From: Phorcus lineatus
Lineage: Eukaryota > Mollusca > Gastropoda > Trochida > Trochidae
Direction: 5' to 3'
DNA: 64,000 nucleotides
Assembly (NCBI GenBank): GCA_921293015.1
Contig: OV121088.1
Span: 15,165,645 to 15,229,644, forward strand
A program made the position numbers and the translations under genes. Each line of letters starts with the position of its first letter. Positions within the stretch are counted from its first letter, which is position 1. This document shows, piece by piece, positions 33,139 through 46,472 of the stretch. The notes under the pieces were generated by a model. That model was not told the origin of the DNA and did no database searches. It worked only from the letters and a program-made list of their open reading frames with translations.

Positions 33139-36100
33139 AAAATACTAACATCATTTTTAAGCATGTTAAACCATGTGATAGCAAGTTGAAAACGACATTA
33201 CAATTTATGTAAAAACATAGCCTTCCAGGAATGAAGATGTTGTATGTTCATACAAATTGCCTTTATCATTCTTCATCAAATGAGCTTCTATGACGCCCTT
33301 CAAAGAAGAGACATTAGGTAGGAAGTGCTTCGTACATGTATGCATATGCAATTGTAGTCCACTACACTCGAGGACAGCGTATGCATTCATATTGTAAAGC
33401 AAAAACTTGATGTGAATGACCAAATAAAGTTTTCGTAAACTGCTCTTAAACCTTACTTTGTGCATAGACACGGAATTCTGATTCTAAAAAAAACATTTAA
33501 ACGTAAGATTTTATCATTTAACAACTTATCACATTATAGTTACATCCTGCGGCGGTCAGAATTAGTACATCATACATTAGTTTATCATATTTTCGGAAGT
33601 TGTGAAAGGGGGGAATACTGGACATGCAAATTGTGAAAGAGTGTTTGATTTAGCAGAGGACGATGAAATCAGCGTATATGGCAGAGAATTTGATGTAGGT
33701 ATATAACGTACAGTAAACTACCTGGTAGACATTATAAAATGTTTTCATGAATTGAATAAACACTAACTACGTAATCGGATGTCAAATTACAAGAATTTGT
33801 TTCTTCGGAACAGCTATACTGTATTATTTGGATATGTTAAATTGTCTGACCACCTAGAACAACGAAGAAATGCAAATATAGAAGGGTATGAATAACATAT
33901 GAACGAATAATTTATTGATTTGGTGAACAAACAATACACAAAATAACAAAATCCAATATCTTCGGCACCAAAATTTATCATAGAAATACAAGTACACAGG
34001 TGGTCACCAGAGCAAGTGTCTGAGACCACTTTCGTTCATTAACTCCCAATCTAGTTAGCCAGTGACCCTTTACATATTTGGGTATCTGGTGACTGCTTTA
34101 ATCAAGTTCGTTAGCCGGACAAACTGACCACGATAAACTGACCACATTTTCTTATCGACACCAAGGTCACAGTTCACAGTTCGGACAACTAATTGACCAT
34201 TACTAGGAATCGTTGTAATGTCATTAGCAGCTGCTGATATTAGGACGTTAAACATGAGATAGGAGCAATTTGATGTCGAATTTAAAAACAGCAAACGTAC
34301 CTGTTTTATGGTAAAAATTGAATCTTCGTTTGTGAATCCCCGTGAACATATCTGAAAGTAAGTAACAGCGTTTTAGACAAACATAACTATAAAAGCATTG
34401 CTTAAGTTCATATGAATAAGTCGAACATGAGGAGCAATTTCTATAAGGGAATAGAAGTGATGTGGTGCTCAGCTTTATCAATCTGTAAACCATACTATAC
34501 TGTTTCTATGAATACTGTATCTTAAACTTTTGGATTTCTGTATGAAATGAATGAATATTTGCAATGCGACCTGCGAGAGTCGGCGGGAATTAATCATTGA
34601 TATAGCTTAAATGAATATCATTGCATCAGGACTTAAAACATTATTGCACGTATATGTATTTGTAATGAAACATAAGTAGCTATCGATACCCAATTCTCAA
34701 ATGAACCGAAATGAGCTTACAACTAAGCTGTGAGTCCCAATCATTGTTTTGATTGTTTAGTATCTTGAGATGTTAACATACTACAAAATAGTAATTCCTT
34801 AAACCTTCAATTTATTTGAGTCAATATATATATTCAACTCTAGTCTATTTGGACACGAAAATTTAAATGTTCCTTGTGCATGCAAATTTAATTGTAATTG
34901 AATCTTGCAGGTTTTAGCGCATTTCGTGCTCAGATCAGGTTTTTCGATTCAAACAAATGTGCCATGATACGTGTGAAATACGTTTTTCCTGTTTCATAAG
35001 GTTAGTTTACTACATGATTCTTTTTTTCCTATTACGTAAGGTTAGGTTACTAAATAATAATGATTTAATAATCTCCGAACAAGCGTTGGACATTAAACAA
35101 ACATCTTGATCGACAAACCATATTTGGCGTTTGCGTTGAAATAAAATCTGCTTAAGTAATCAATTCTTTGATTCTTTGATATGTAAACACATATCTCCTC
35201 TTTGTTTCCTCATGTTGACATATAACACGTAAAACGAACAAATAGAAAATAAAGCAAGCATATTGTGTTCTTGAATATGAGGTGCCAAGGCCGAGGCTTG
35301 TCTTTGAAAGAGGATATGGGCCGTGAAGGAAAAAACCTACAATTATTACCAACACACCTGTCACTCATAAACTTCAAAGGGATTTTACCTGTAGTCATTC
35401 GATTGTGTCTGATCAAATATACTATGCCCTGAATTTTATGGCTGAACAAATATTTGAACAGAAGCCTAATAATAAATACTTTATATTTACTCGGTCATGA
35501 CATTGGAATGCACGAGACAGAGGTACGACTTTTAAGACACCAGACGTTTTGACTAGATGTGTGAATATCAGATATGGATTCAATGAAATAAATGAGTATT
35601 AAGGAAACTAATTATCTGTTATAGATATGAATATGTTCTGTAAGCAGTTGTAAATAATTAATTTTTACGTTTTCATATTTCCTCTTCCTATGAATTGATA
35701 ATTGATTTATGATATTTCTAAACATGATATCTAATTAAAGGGCAATATCTTCCCACATAAAGTTATGGTATCGTACAAGATAAACGTTGAACACTATATA
35801 AATTATATCATTACATGAAACAAAACATCTCATTTTACAATTAGTTTAAAAAATCAAACCTACAACTCAAATTCATCATATCAGCATCATCACTGAATAA
35901 ATAAGATTACTGCAGCTAGCAAGACAGACAACCAGACATAGATCAAAATAAAAATAAGGTAATTAGTAAGAAATTCTAGCATGGACCTCTACACCCGTTA
36001 TTGTTTACAATTTTCTAAGAATCTATTTACAGCACTTACTGACATTTATTGCATTCAATCTATTTATAGCACAGGGTGACACAGCTGTTTGAAATTATTC

Positions 36101-37883
36101 TATTAATGAAACAACATTCATAAGGATATCAATAAATACAACCCTTATTCACAGCGTATCGTGACATTCGTAACAAAAGGTAGGCATCTCCGTATGAGCA
36201 TATATTGCAAAGGAAGATTACAGAGCTATAATTATCACAGTAGATTGTTATTGAACAAGGCATGATATAATAAATTGCACTTAAAAGCTTAGCCTCTCTC
36301 AAAGTTCCCAAGGCATAAAATAAAATTCGTTTCTTGTTTGAATGTATAGATTATGTCATGTAGAAAAAGGTTATTTTGTCTCAGTTTTTAATACATCTTG
36401 TGTTCTCTAAATCAGTCAATGTTTAGTAAGCTTTGTTTCCCTAAATATTCGTCAAATCTTTGTTTAATTCAATTTATGTTCAATGATTAAATGTTTCACA
36501 CGAAAAAATTATTTTAATGATGCAGTGGCCTATATTTGTTTGAATGTAAAGTCAGCTTTTTTGTACATTTAGTTAGAATGTCAATTATTCATTTGTATCA
36601 TTGACTCATTAAAATAACTTAAATGTGTCTTAAAAACCAAAGACATGACTACATTCTAACACATGGCATAATGGGGACCGTATTGTCCAAATTGATATAA
36701 TTCAGAAGAGTACATTAAACCAATTTGTACTTGATCAAGTAAAGACTATATCGCATCCAACAAACAATTCGTTTGCCAAGGCCATTAAGCTACATTTAGC
36801 GTTTATTGTCAAAACTTTATCTTGCACAAGTCAATCCTAAGTAAAGAAAGTCATTTGTTCTTATTCAGCATTGTTATGTCAATTTGTCACACTAATTGTT
36901 TGAAAGTATGTCCAGATTTCTTACTGGCTCATACATGTTTCATGGTGAACATTTTTTTTCCAAGGTCAAAAGACAAAAGTTGTGTATCTTAACGTAATTC
37001 AACATTGTAAAATTCAAATTACAAAGAGAAAAATCTCCACTAAACAGTATGAGAATGAGCAATGAGTATCTACATGTATATTTGTGTCCAATACGGATTT
37101 ATATCACATGTCCTTATTCGGTAGTTGCACGCAAGTGGCTGAAAGAAATCATTGAGGCCTAAGAAAGATAAGTGATAATCAACAATGCTAAATATTCACA
37201 TATCACCACCGATAGCGTGACTGCATTCAGCTTAATCTACTCTATTTCTGAAACTAGATAATCCTCCCTTGATTTAGCTGCAGTAATCATTATCTCTAGT
37301 TAACATCAAATTGTACATATAGAGTTTACGTTCATGACCTAAACATATTTATTTGGGACTTAAATACATACGATAGTTATTTTTTGAAATGTACATAGCT
37401 GTCATGTATAAGCACCCTAGTGAACACGTTTAAGCTTTCTAGTTTTAAGTTTCATTTGCAGTTGCCTTTTATACTTGCTCGTACATCGGGACATTGTTCA
37501 CAAGATGTGCAATAATATGTTTGTTGAATTGAAAAGGACGTCCTTTTTTATTTAGTTTGATTTTATCACATACGATTGAATATCCTATGGAATTTGCCAG
37601 ATACACAAGATGCTTTTTTAATTTTCGAAATATACTGAATCGCATATACAGGATATTCAGGCATAAGCAAGATGTCTTGTTCTTTTTTTCTAAATGTTTA
37701 AACAAATCAAAGCGTCTGGGGAATCGAAAAATGATAGGTCACAATTTGACTATTTGACTTCGTCTGTGTAGACGAAGATGCGACTTGAACTCAAGTACTT
37801 AATTGTAAAAATTCCAAAAGTAGACCCGGAAGCAAGCCTAAGTTACCAATTTTCGTTGAAACTATACGTCTTGATAACTATAC
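33139..37883. other. AT-rich stretch, no gene recognised
   Basis: The 33.2-33.5 kb minus strand has an 88-codon frame without a good acceptor, so I do not call it. A patch at 33.97-34.20 kb contains several GACCAC/GGTCAC words and CCAAGGTCA (34161-34169) but no clear tandem structure. Confidence 0.3.
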
Positions 37884-38204
37884 CCTATCGTCAATGTCTG
37901 CCTCCGTACAACCATATTCAAGTGAAAGTCGAGAAGTGTCCAGACAGTCATAATTAGAATCCTTTGCGTTGAAGCATGCATGCTTAGAATCTGAATAATC
38001 AAAGTCATTCAATAGAATATTTCTGCAGACAGATACAGGAAATGAATTCATTTTGAATTCAGTCGTATTGCAAAGCATTGTTACCATTTCTAAAAACGTC
38101 TGAACGTCGGAAGAAGCATGTTGCTTCGCATTGCAGTTCAGTAAATGATGAGTTGGAGGTTGGCTTTTAAGAAGGTATCTGACTCCGTGGAAATAATACC
38201 TATT
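37884..38204 (-). other. Candidate internal exon, 321 nt, unknown protein
   Basis: The minus strand reads TATGCCTTTTTGCAG, then AAT AGG, giving a strong acceptor at 38205. The frame stays open for exactly 107 codons to GAT AGG, followed by GTATAG, a possible donor at 37884/37883. In the same frame GTA TAG gives a stop, so it could instead be a terminal exon. The product would hold six cysteines (for example in LLNCNAK, MLCNTTEF and YGCTEADIDDR) and N-glycosylation sequons, so an extracellular role is conceivable. I recognise no family. Frames this long occur by chance in such DNA, and the donor is only fair. Confidence 0.3.
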
Positions 38205-39517
38205 CTGCAAAAAGGCATACCGAACGTTTTTATTTGTGGGTATCTGACGCTACGAAATTGATATGTTAGATTAGAAGTCTTTCAAGTGAATATTTCTTAG
38301 GAAAGTCATATCACATGTATTCATTTGGAGTTCCGAAGTCGTCGAGAGCATAAATGACACCAATGACAACGTCTGAACATCAAACGAATTCTCTGGATTC
38401 ACAATGCATCTCATTATCTGCTGTACATGACATTTCTGCATTGCGTCAAATCATTGTTGCTACCTGTTAGGGTGTCTGAGCCTTACTAAAAGCATCCTGG
38501 GTCTAATTACAGTTTAGGAGCACATGGTAGATGGCACGTAACTAAATCTAAGAAAGCAAGCTAGAGATTTGAAGTACATACCTTTCTAGTTACTAGAATG
38601 TGTTATTCTACTTCTTTTTTTTAAGTGATGTTAAATGGAATAAGACGTCACTATTCAGAGCAGTAAATGATGTGGTTGAAGGTATCCTTTTAAACACAGA
38701 AACGTATCGTGTGTAACGTATCCTTTTATGTAGATAGTTAAAGAACAACGCATTCGATCATTATCTTCACCGCTTATGATAATTATAAGGTCTTTGCAAA
38801 AAAATGCATTTAGACATCGGCGAAGTTCAGTGAAACATGAAACAATCTTACCCATGACAAAAATATTCAGAATAACTTTTTTCATACAGACACAACAAAT
38901 GCGTATATTATCGGATAAATATCAATCAAAATCATTGTAGACGCGTAGATACAAGTAGACGCAGTGCAGTTCATACTCACAGTCACAGAACACAGCGCTT
39001 TCACATTTGAATGAGTGAGGGAGTTTGGATTTACGTGTTCTCAACGATTTTTCAGTTATTGGATATGTGATTTTCATATTTGAACTTAAAAAAGAATATA
39101 ACTTCAAACATATATGGCAATTTTCAGGATTCAATATTATACAAAGCAGATGATTTGCCACAATTGATAAGGTATTTTTATGAATGATGTCTTCACATTC
39201 CTACCTTAATGGTAGGATATGGTACAGACAGTAGATGTATTATTATCAAGTTATCAAACATGGAAATAAAGATATGTAGATCTGGGCAGAGAAATTGTGA
39301 ATATAGAAATGAAAAGTTCCAAATCTTATACACATGTATACAGATATCTATTGTCAACATGGTTTGGGAAAATTTCCAGGTTGGCCACTATGAGTTCTAA
39401 GCAAAAAGACCTCTGGTTCATTAAAAGATGATGTGTTGTCAGGCGACATTTGAATAGTGCTTCTTACTCAACCATTACATCTAAGAGTAAAGTCCAAATT
39501 TCATTATGTCTTTGCAG
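38205..39517. other. No gene assigned; one more weak exon-like minus-strand segment
   Basis: On the minus strand, TTATATTCTTTTTTAAG (ending near 39086) is followed by about 104 nt of open frame, ending SFKCESAVFCD before CT and GTGAGTATG, a consensus-like donor near 38983. Its ending phase does not join cleanly to the candidate exon at 37884-38204 because a stop would form. I leave it unassigned. Confidence 0.2.
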
Positions 39518-39600
39518 GTGATCTTCTTGCCGCGGGCGAACATCTTTTCATGCTTACAACACCAGACACAACGCCAGACATGTTCCCATCAGGGCATTAG
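39518..39600 (+). other. Candidate terminal coding exon on the plus strand
   Basis: TCATTATGTCTTTGCAG (ending 39517) is a good acceptor, and G+C rises sharply after it. With GT completing the previous codon, a 26-residue tail DLLAAGEHLFMLTTPDTT (continuing DMFPSGH) ends at TAG 39598-39600. A different phase is open to 39642. AATAAA occurs downstream at 40266-40271. No upstream partner exon was identified and the family is unknown. Confidence 0.25.
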
Positions 39601-42600
39601 CTACAGCTTCTTTGACGTACATCGGGAGTGTTCTATTGGGTAACATGGAGGAAGGCATTTACGTTACCATTTTGATGAAACACAAAGAACGCAATTTGTC
39701 TTCGATTTCGTAATACACAGAGATCTTTTTAATATTGCTTTAGTATATATGTATTTATGTTATGTAATCATAGCCTGATACTAATCATGTAAAACGAAAA
39801 GGTATCGTTAAGAAGAATAATTGTATGAAAGAAATATAAAAAAATACAATTTCAGGATTTCCATTTATTATACTTCGAATTTATCATAACAAAATGGTTT
39901 AAGAAGTGCTAAAAAGTTGAAATGTTCATGATTAATGGCACGTCGTCTTGAATTACATTCAAAGGAATATATCAAGTTTGGTGACGACCATATTACTCAT
40001 GTTGAATACTGTTAATAGCATTTAGTTATTTTTTTTTATCAACAATGGAAGCTCCGTAGAATACGAAACAAATTTCCAATAGAGAACCCCGTGGGACGAC
40101 AAGTTTGAAAACATGTGCTGAAATAGAACTTTAAATGTCATTCGAAAGGTTAGGTCAAAAAGAGGTGAAAAAAAGTAGATTTCAATATGTTCTTACAAAA
40201 TAACTTGAAAGTTGTTTTCCGTTAGCTAAGCTCTACACTGTTGAACGTTCTCATTGTTCAATCAATAATAAAACTTAAACTTCAACCTTTCTAAGCATCT
40301 CCAAACTTCAACTAATATTTTTTATCTCGTATTTCTTATAACATAAAATGCTTTGATGTCATAATATCTTAACTTCTATGAACAAAGGCAGTATCCATAT
40401 TGTTAACAAAAAGACTTATTTCTTATCTTTAATTTTAACAATTGTTTTAAGAACATAATTAACATTTTTTCGCTTCATGTATTTTAGAAGATTTATCAAT
40501 ATAAAGCATACTCTCTTTGCAACAAACCTACTACAGACTAAAATTAAACAAATATACACTATATAAAAGTCTTGATTACATTTCGTCTACTGTCTTCAAA
40601 ATGTCAAAGGTTCCAATGTACAGAACGCTATGAAATATTTAGATATGTCACTATGTAAAAATTTCTCCACTGTACAAAATGGTATCAACGACAATCCTAC
40701 AGTGAACAAAATTTTCTCAATAAATGTTTTAAAAAGAAACGAATTTTACTCAAATGATCACTAAAGTCTGTAGAAATTTAACACATGTTATCATCAAAAT
40801 CTCGTACAGTCGTCCAAACAGAGCAATTGTGCTTAGTTCCTTTTTCTCAAGAAAGCACGCGAGGTCAGTATTCTAATGCTAAGATATATATCTAGCATGG
40901 CCGAAAGCCAAATCAAAGCTGCCAGTTCTTTTAAGACTGTTCAGTCAAGCGTTGCTTTGTTACTGTGAGAGATTGAAGGCAGAGAACGTTGGAACACAGG
41001 GTAAAGGGAACGCGAAGAAAAGAGATATATGTGCATTTGAATCGTACGATTACCATGACCTTCAGAAGCCATAAAAATAGAAGCTAACCATTGATCATCT
41101 GATCTGGCTTCTTTGAAACTATACATTGACTAGACCTTCTATCAGACATCTGATCTCGTTTAGCAAGGACAGATCTTCAAGGTAGACACATTTCCTTGTA
41201 GACGTTAAGGAAAATGTTTAGTTAGTTGAATATGTTTAACCAAAAGCAAGAATTTCCGGATATTAACGTCATTATTGTGACCATACACGACGTTTAGGCA
41301 TAGACAGATAGATTGCGTCTATTTTGCGTCTATGAGCATCACATGATTTAAGAGTTACAAAAGATACTTCATTATTTTCAAGAGAAAATGATGAATGTGT
41401 AAAGTTTTACATTTGAAATACGAAGTGTAGGTGAAGTTTAAACTGTATGCCATGACTGAATACCATAATCCTGAGTCAATAAATGATATACATTCGGGTA
41501 GTCCCCCACAGGATTAATGATGCTATCACACCATCATCTTACGACCAGAGGTCAAGAAATCTATTTACAGGTATAATGTCACAGATGTTTCCAAACAGGA
41601 TAGTTTACACTCTGATGTTAAGGGTACAAACATAAAAATATTGAGTAAAATGCCATTGGCATAAAAACCACCCACATTCATCAAATAAAATTGATGAAAT
41701 GCGGATATCCTTTTAAAAAGGTGGTGTGTGTTAGTAGTGAGTTGTTATTTCCTGAATTTCCATAGAAACTCTCTGGTTAACATTATATGACATATAACCA
41801 TGGGGAAAAGTGTCAATGAATAACTTATCTTTTAGATAGAAATAAATAGTAGAAATGTTTCGAAATTATCATTAGTGATATAGTATAGATAGCGTTTATG
41901 ATAGAACGCCCTCTTCTTTGAAACCTCCATTGGCTTAGAAGCATCTTAAAAAACACATTCAAAATTATCAGAAATGGATGTCATACATTCAAGAATTCTA
42001 AAGATAAGATTTGATCTGAAAATAGCTCCAAGTATAATATATTAGCACATATTATCCAACATTGAGATTAACGTAATATATGACAGTGAAATTGATGTCT
42101 AACGGTTGATCTAACTTGTCGTAACCAACATACTTTATTATCTAAGAACGTATATTTGATGCATACGGTAACACATGGAACCAAACTGCTCTTATAACAT
42201 TTGCAAATACCACGGTGAGAACATGTCTGGCGATAAAGGGCACGAGAAACTCGTGTGTACAAAGAAATTGTGAATACCATGATCTATATATGTAATGGGT
42301 GTTTGCATCCCCCTGGCAATACATTACTGGCATTACATGAGAGACAGTACAAAACATACCGACGATAGTAAGAATCATTTCATGGTTGAGGATATAAATT
42401 GGTTATGACATTAAGTCATAGATTTCTTTTTTGACATATCAGGTTTGTCACAGCTCGAACATAATGGTCATGGCACTGTGCAATGGATGGAACTCATATT
42501 CCATATTATATACATTTTGAGATAAAAATACATATTCATAGAACTATTGACAAAACACATAATGGATATAGTATTATGTTAATGATATACTATTTAAGTT

Positions 42601-42860
42601 TCATGGCAACCGTAACATAACAAGGCATGATGCAATGGTCGTCACATAATGTCAATATGAGAGATTAAAAAAGTATAAATGTGTGATATTTTGTCATGAA
42701 GGAAATTTTAAAAGATAGAGAAATTGGCTCTGTAGCTCGACATGCTTCTTACAAAATATCAGAGGACACAAGGTCACAATATTATGGCGACAGGGAGACA
42801 CATCTATATTTATAATCCACATTAGACTTAGTGTCTGTACACAACATTTTAGTATCTAAG
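39601..42860. other. No gene recognised
   Basis: AT-rich sequence. It may include 3' untranslated sequence of the candidate exon at 39.5 kb. Nothing else is supported. Confidence 0.3.
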
Positions 42861-43190
42861 GCATTTTTCTTCTAGAGAAGTGGATGGAATTAGGTCCCTA
42901 GGACGTAGCTCCTGTGATCATTGTTAGGGGTCACGTCAGACATGGTGTTACCTAACGTTTCATGCCTTTTGTTTCTGGAACAGAAGACGCAATTAGGTTT
43001 ATAGGGCGTGGCCCCTGTGACCCTTTTTTGGGGCCAAAAAGCCACCAAATCTGCAATTTGAACCGCCATTCGCCAAGGGGTCTTTAACAACACAACAGCT
43101 TTCTCAGCCCTTTCATTCTGGAGCAGAAGTTGAAAAAAGGCTTTTAGGACATGGCCCCTGTGGACCTTGGTAGGATTTACTTCTGATTTA
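42861..43190. repeat. Three-unit diverged tandem repeat, about 85-140 bp per unit
   Basis: Units start near 42861, 42964 and 43107. Each contains a block like TTTCTGGAACAGAAG (third copy ATTCTGGAGCAGAAG). Each then has a block like TAGGGCGTGGCCCCTGTGAC (third copy TAGGACATGGCCCCTGTGGAC). Unit lengths vary through internal insertion. A 105-codon minus-strand open frame spans the repeat but matches nothing I know, so I treat it as incidental. This could be a fragment of a longer mobile element. Confidence 0.55.
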
Positions 43191-46067
43191 GGTTGAAGGA
43201 AATACACATTGAAATGATAAGCATTCCTTGACCGAAACTTAGTTAACTGATAGTTAAATACATCATTTTAAACTTTGAATTTGAATGAGAATATGTAAAA
43301 GGTCTAATTTGTTAAATGCATATTAAAAATAACTTATGCAAGGATTTAAGTTAGTCTTTAGGTTGAAAATAATGAGGTAAAAATACAATCATGATTATAA
43401 ATAAAGTAGTAAATGCTTTGTAAGAAATAATTTAAAGGGTTGACTAATTGTTATATTATAAGCATTACTGAAGGCCACAAACATTTATTCAGGTGATTTG
43501 AATCAAGATCCAGACATCGTTTTAATATTAACACTTAATGAAGTTGATTTTGACCACTCGACACCTTTTAATATTTCGAAATTATGTCATGTGTATCGAG
43601 AATGAAATTCTTACCTACTGAACTGCAGAAACTTGTAAGCTTCATTGTTTAACATCATGGGTGATACTTTATGAGGAGTATGCGAATACTGTAACATTTA
43701 TCACATGTATTTTCAGCAAATGAATACCAGCTGGCAACATATCAGTTCACAAGATTTCGACACTTGCATGCGGGCAGAGCATGTATGTTACACAATGAAT
43801 TAGCCTAGAACATAATACAGCTTATTCCGTATGTTATTGTTATTACCGGGTACAGGTTAGAGCATGTTCAACCACCGTTCAGCTCATGCTTCGAGGTTGT
43901 GGATATAACTTACAAAAAGGCAATGATTCTACAGAATCGTATGATGCAAATGCACATATATCTCTTTTCTTCGTGTTCTAAACATATATGATTTGTAGAA
44001 TGTTTTCCCTTTCGTCATGGTTTCCTTCTCTTAAATAAATCCCGATAAGATTATTAAATGTAGTTTAATTTTAGTTTTGGAAAGGCAACCAGGTGAAAAG
44101 TTTTAATGCTAAAATTCGGCTACGTGTCACTTACAATTTTCGCTGACGCGATTAGAGCATTACAGACATAAACTCATAAAAAGGTTGGGCTTGGTACTCC
44201 CAATAGACAAGGGTTTAAAAAGTACATGTATATACTATTCGATATGATATGCTATAATACAATATAATGACACTTATTTGATTTGATTTGATATAATATG
44301 AACATGTATATGATTTAATCATACTTTCCGTAAAGCAAGTACATTTATATATTACGTCAAACATGCAATGCATACCATTTCATATTGTTTGATAATAGAA
44401 TTTGTATAAAAGACTTATCTACCATGATTAAACCTCGAGGGGTTACGCATCAAATTGATGTTATGTTTAGATATGTACATATGTGTTACGATGGTAAAGG
44501 CAATGAATCTCTCTAGCATAGCTTTTTCATTTATTATTAATATCAACAAGTTAACTGATCTCTTATTTCGCCTTCATTTTCATCATACCTTGAGAACATT
44601 GCGTTACATTGACATTTTGCAATCCGAATTTACGTCAGTCCAAATCAGCTATTGCTGTGTGGATCATATGTTTAAAATTAGCTTCAATTATTTACAGTTA
44701 ATAAATCTTAAGCGATAAGAAGGCATGTACTTGCAAAACTATCATACTACGAAAATAATCGGTGGATAAAACGATTATGAAAATCGGTTCACCTCATTTG
44801 TAAAGAAATCTCTTCATTTGAAATATCATCATATCCAACAACGTTCACAGAAGGAAACAGAGGAGTGAACGGGACATGGGAGATATACGACATTTTCAGT
44901 GGGTAAAAAGGAATCTTACTTTAAGAATGGCGGATACTTGCAAAAGGTTTATGAAATAAATGTACCATGTAAAATTTTTAGATTACGAGTGCCTAAAATA
45001 AGTTGTTCCTGTAGTACACTGATCATAATGAATACATGATAATACTTGATGTTTTTTCTATCTTCCAAAACAACCATTTGCAAGATTGAACGATATATAG
45101 AAGCGAAATATACTTTGGCGAGCTTTTAATTTTCCATCACGTCATATCCGAAGACTTATTTCGCAATTCGTAAAATTGAATAAAAATTCACACCAAATTC
45201 TTTCTTAGGCATAAGTGCTACACAACGATGAATACGCTAAAGAATCAATGGTTGTCAATGTTGCTGTATAGGAAAGATGGTAACATTTATAGTTACCTGG
45301 TAAAGTGCGATCCTCGTTCATAATTATACTTAAAATGGTCATTGTATTTAAAAAATGTTTTATCATGAACCTATGCTGCTTCTAGGCGCTAGTTAACGCT
45401 GTATCAACATCAACGCAAGGCTTAATTGTCACAGTATTTTATATGCATCATACAGAGACGTTCAGAGTTCCATCTATCATCATTATGTACACAACCATTT
45501 CCTCCGTTTTTGTTTGCAGAGAGTAATTCTTTATTCGAAGAGTTATTCTCTACAAAAGCTGGGAATTTCAACAATAATGGCAATATCAATGACAATGATA
45601 AAATTCTTATTATAAAATTAATGTATAGATAATTATATCTTCCCCAAATAACCCAAAACACCCAAATGATATAAATGTATAAACCGTAAAAAATAAACCA
45701 TAACAACTTTGTTTTAATTCATGGACACTTTAATAGCCTCAGGTAATGAGCCACTTTTTATCAAACAGAAAAGATGTGACCTCCTTCATACATTGTTTTT
45801 GCGTAAATGTAAGTCGTCAAATTTGACATGTCTATTCATGTCTTATTAATTTGTGCGTGACAACATCGTGCATTAAGTTTGAACATTGATATTGTTTGAT
45901 ACTACAAAAGTTAAAAGTAAGAATTGTTCATTACCTAATTTCTTTGACCTAATAAAGAAATAGGAATTTGATTTGAATAATAACAAAATGGATATAAGCA
46001 AAATGTTGAAGATACATGCCATTTGCATAGTGAAAACAAATAACATTGATATTTTTTACTTTTTCAG
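43191..46067. other. No gene recognised
   Basis: AT-rich sequence without supported features. If the exon at 46068 is real, the end of this stretch is its intron. Confidence 0.3.
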
Positions 46068-46380
46068 GTGGAGTCCCTCACGAACACACACTCTCCAGCA
46101 CAACCAGCTGCTAATCACTCGCCCATCTCACCTCGACATGCATACGATCGACATTTATTTGGCATAGTTCAGATGGGCTAGTTTGGTAGTTGGTCAGGTA
46201 GACAGAGTTTTATATAAGGTAGAATGTCTTCTGAAAATTGTGATAATCAGTAATTATAGATAATACTATTCGTGTCCTTCTATCATTATAATATCATGTC
46301 ATAAATACTATCGTCATAAGACTGTAATCATTCTTAACTCATAATGTTCAAATAAAAGAAAATAACTTCTTGTTTTGGCT
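46068..46380 (+). other. Candidate 3'-terminal exon with acceptor and polyadenylation site
   Basis: A strong acceptor (GATATTTTTTACTTTTTCAG, ending 46067) precedes a GC-richer segment. One frame stays open for 37 codons to TAG 46179-46181, beginning VESLTNTHSPAQPAANHSP and ending LFGIVQMG. Two other phases end earlier. AATAAA at 46351-46356 is followed within 20-30 nt by TG-rich sequence (TTGTTTTGGCTTGTTTG), the layout of an animal polyadenylation site. It could end a plus-strand protein gene or a non-coding transcript. No family is recognised. Confidence 0.35.
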
Positions 46381-46408
46381 TGTTTGTCCATACTAATTGA
46401 AATGGCAA

Positions 46409-46410
<2 letters not shown>

Positions 46411-46468
<58 letters not shown>
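46411..46468. repeat. (AT)n microsatellite, 58 bp
   Basis: Uninterrupted AT dinucleotides. Confidence 0.96.

Positions 46469-46472
<4 letters not shown>

Noticed and set aside
33205-33471. 88-codon minus-strand frame with protein-like composition
   Set aside because: No splice acceptor or domain is visible, and the length is within chance expectation.
42890-43207. 105-codon minus-strand frame
   Set aside because: It spans the diverged tandem repeat and has no recognisable family, so I treat it as incidental.
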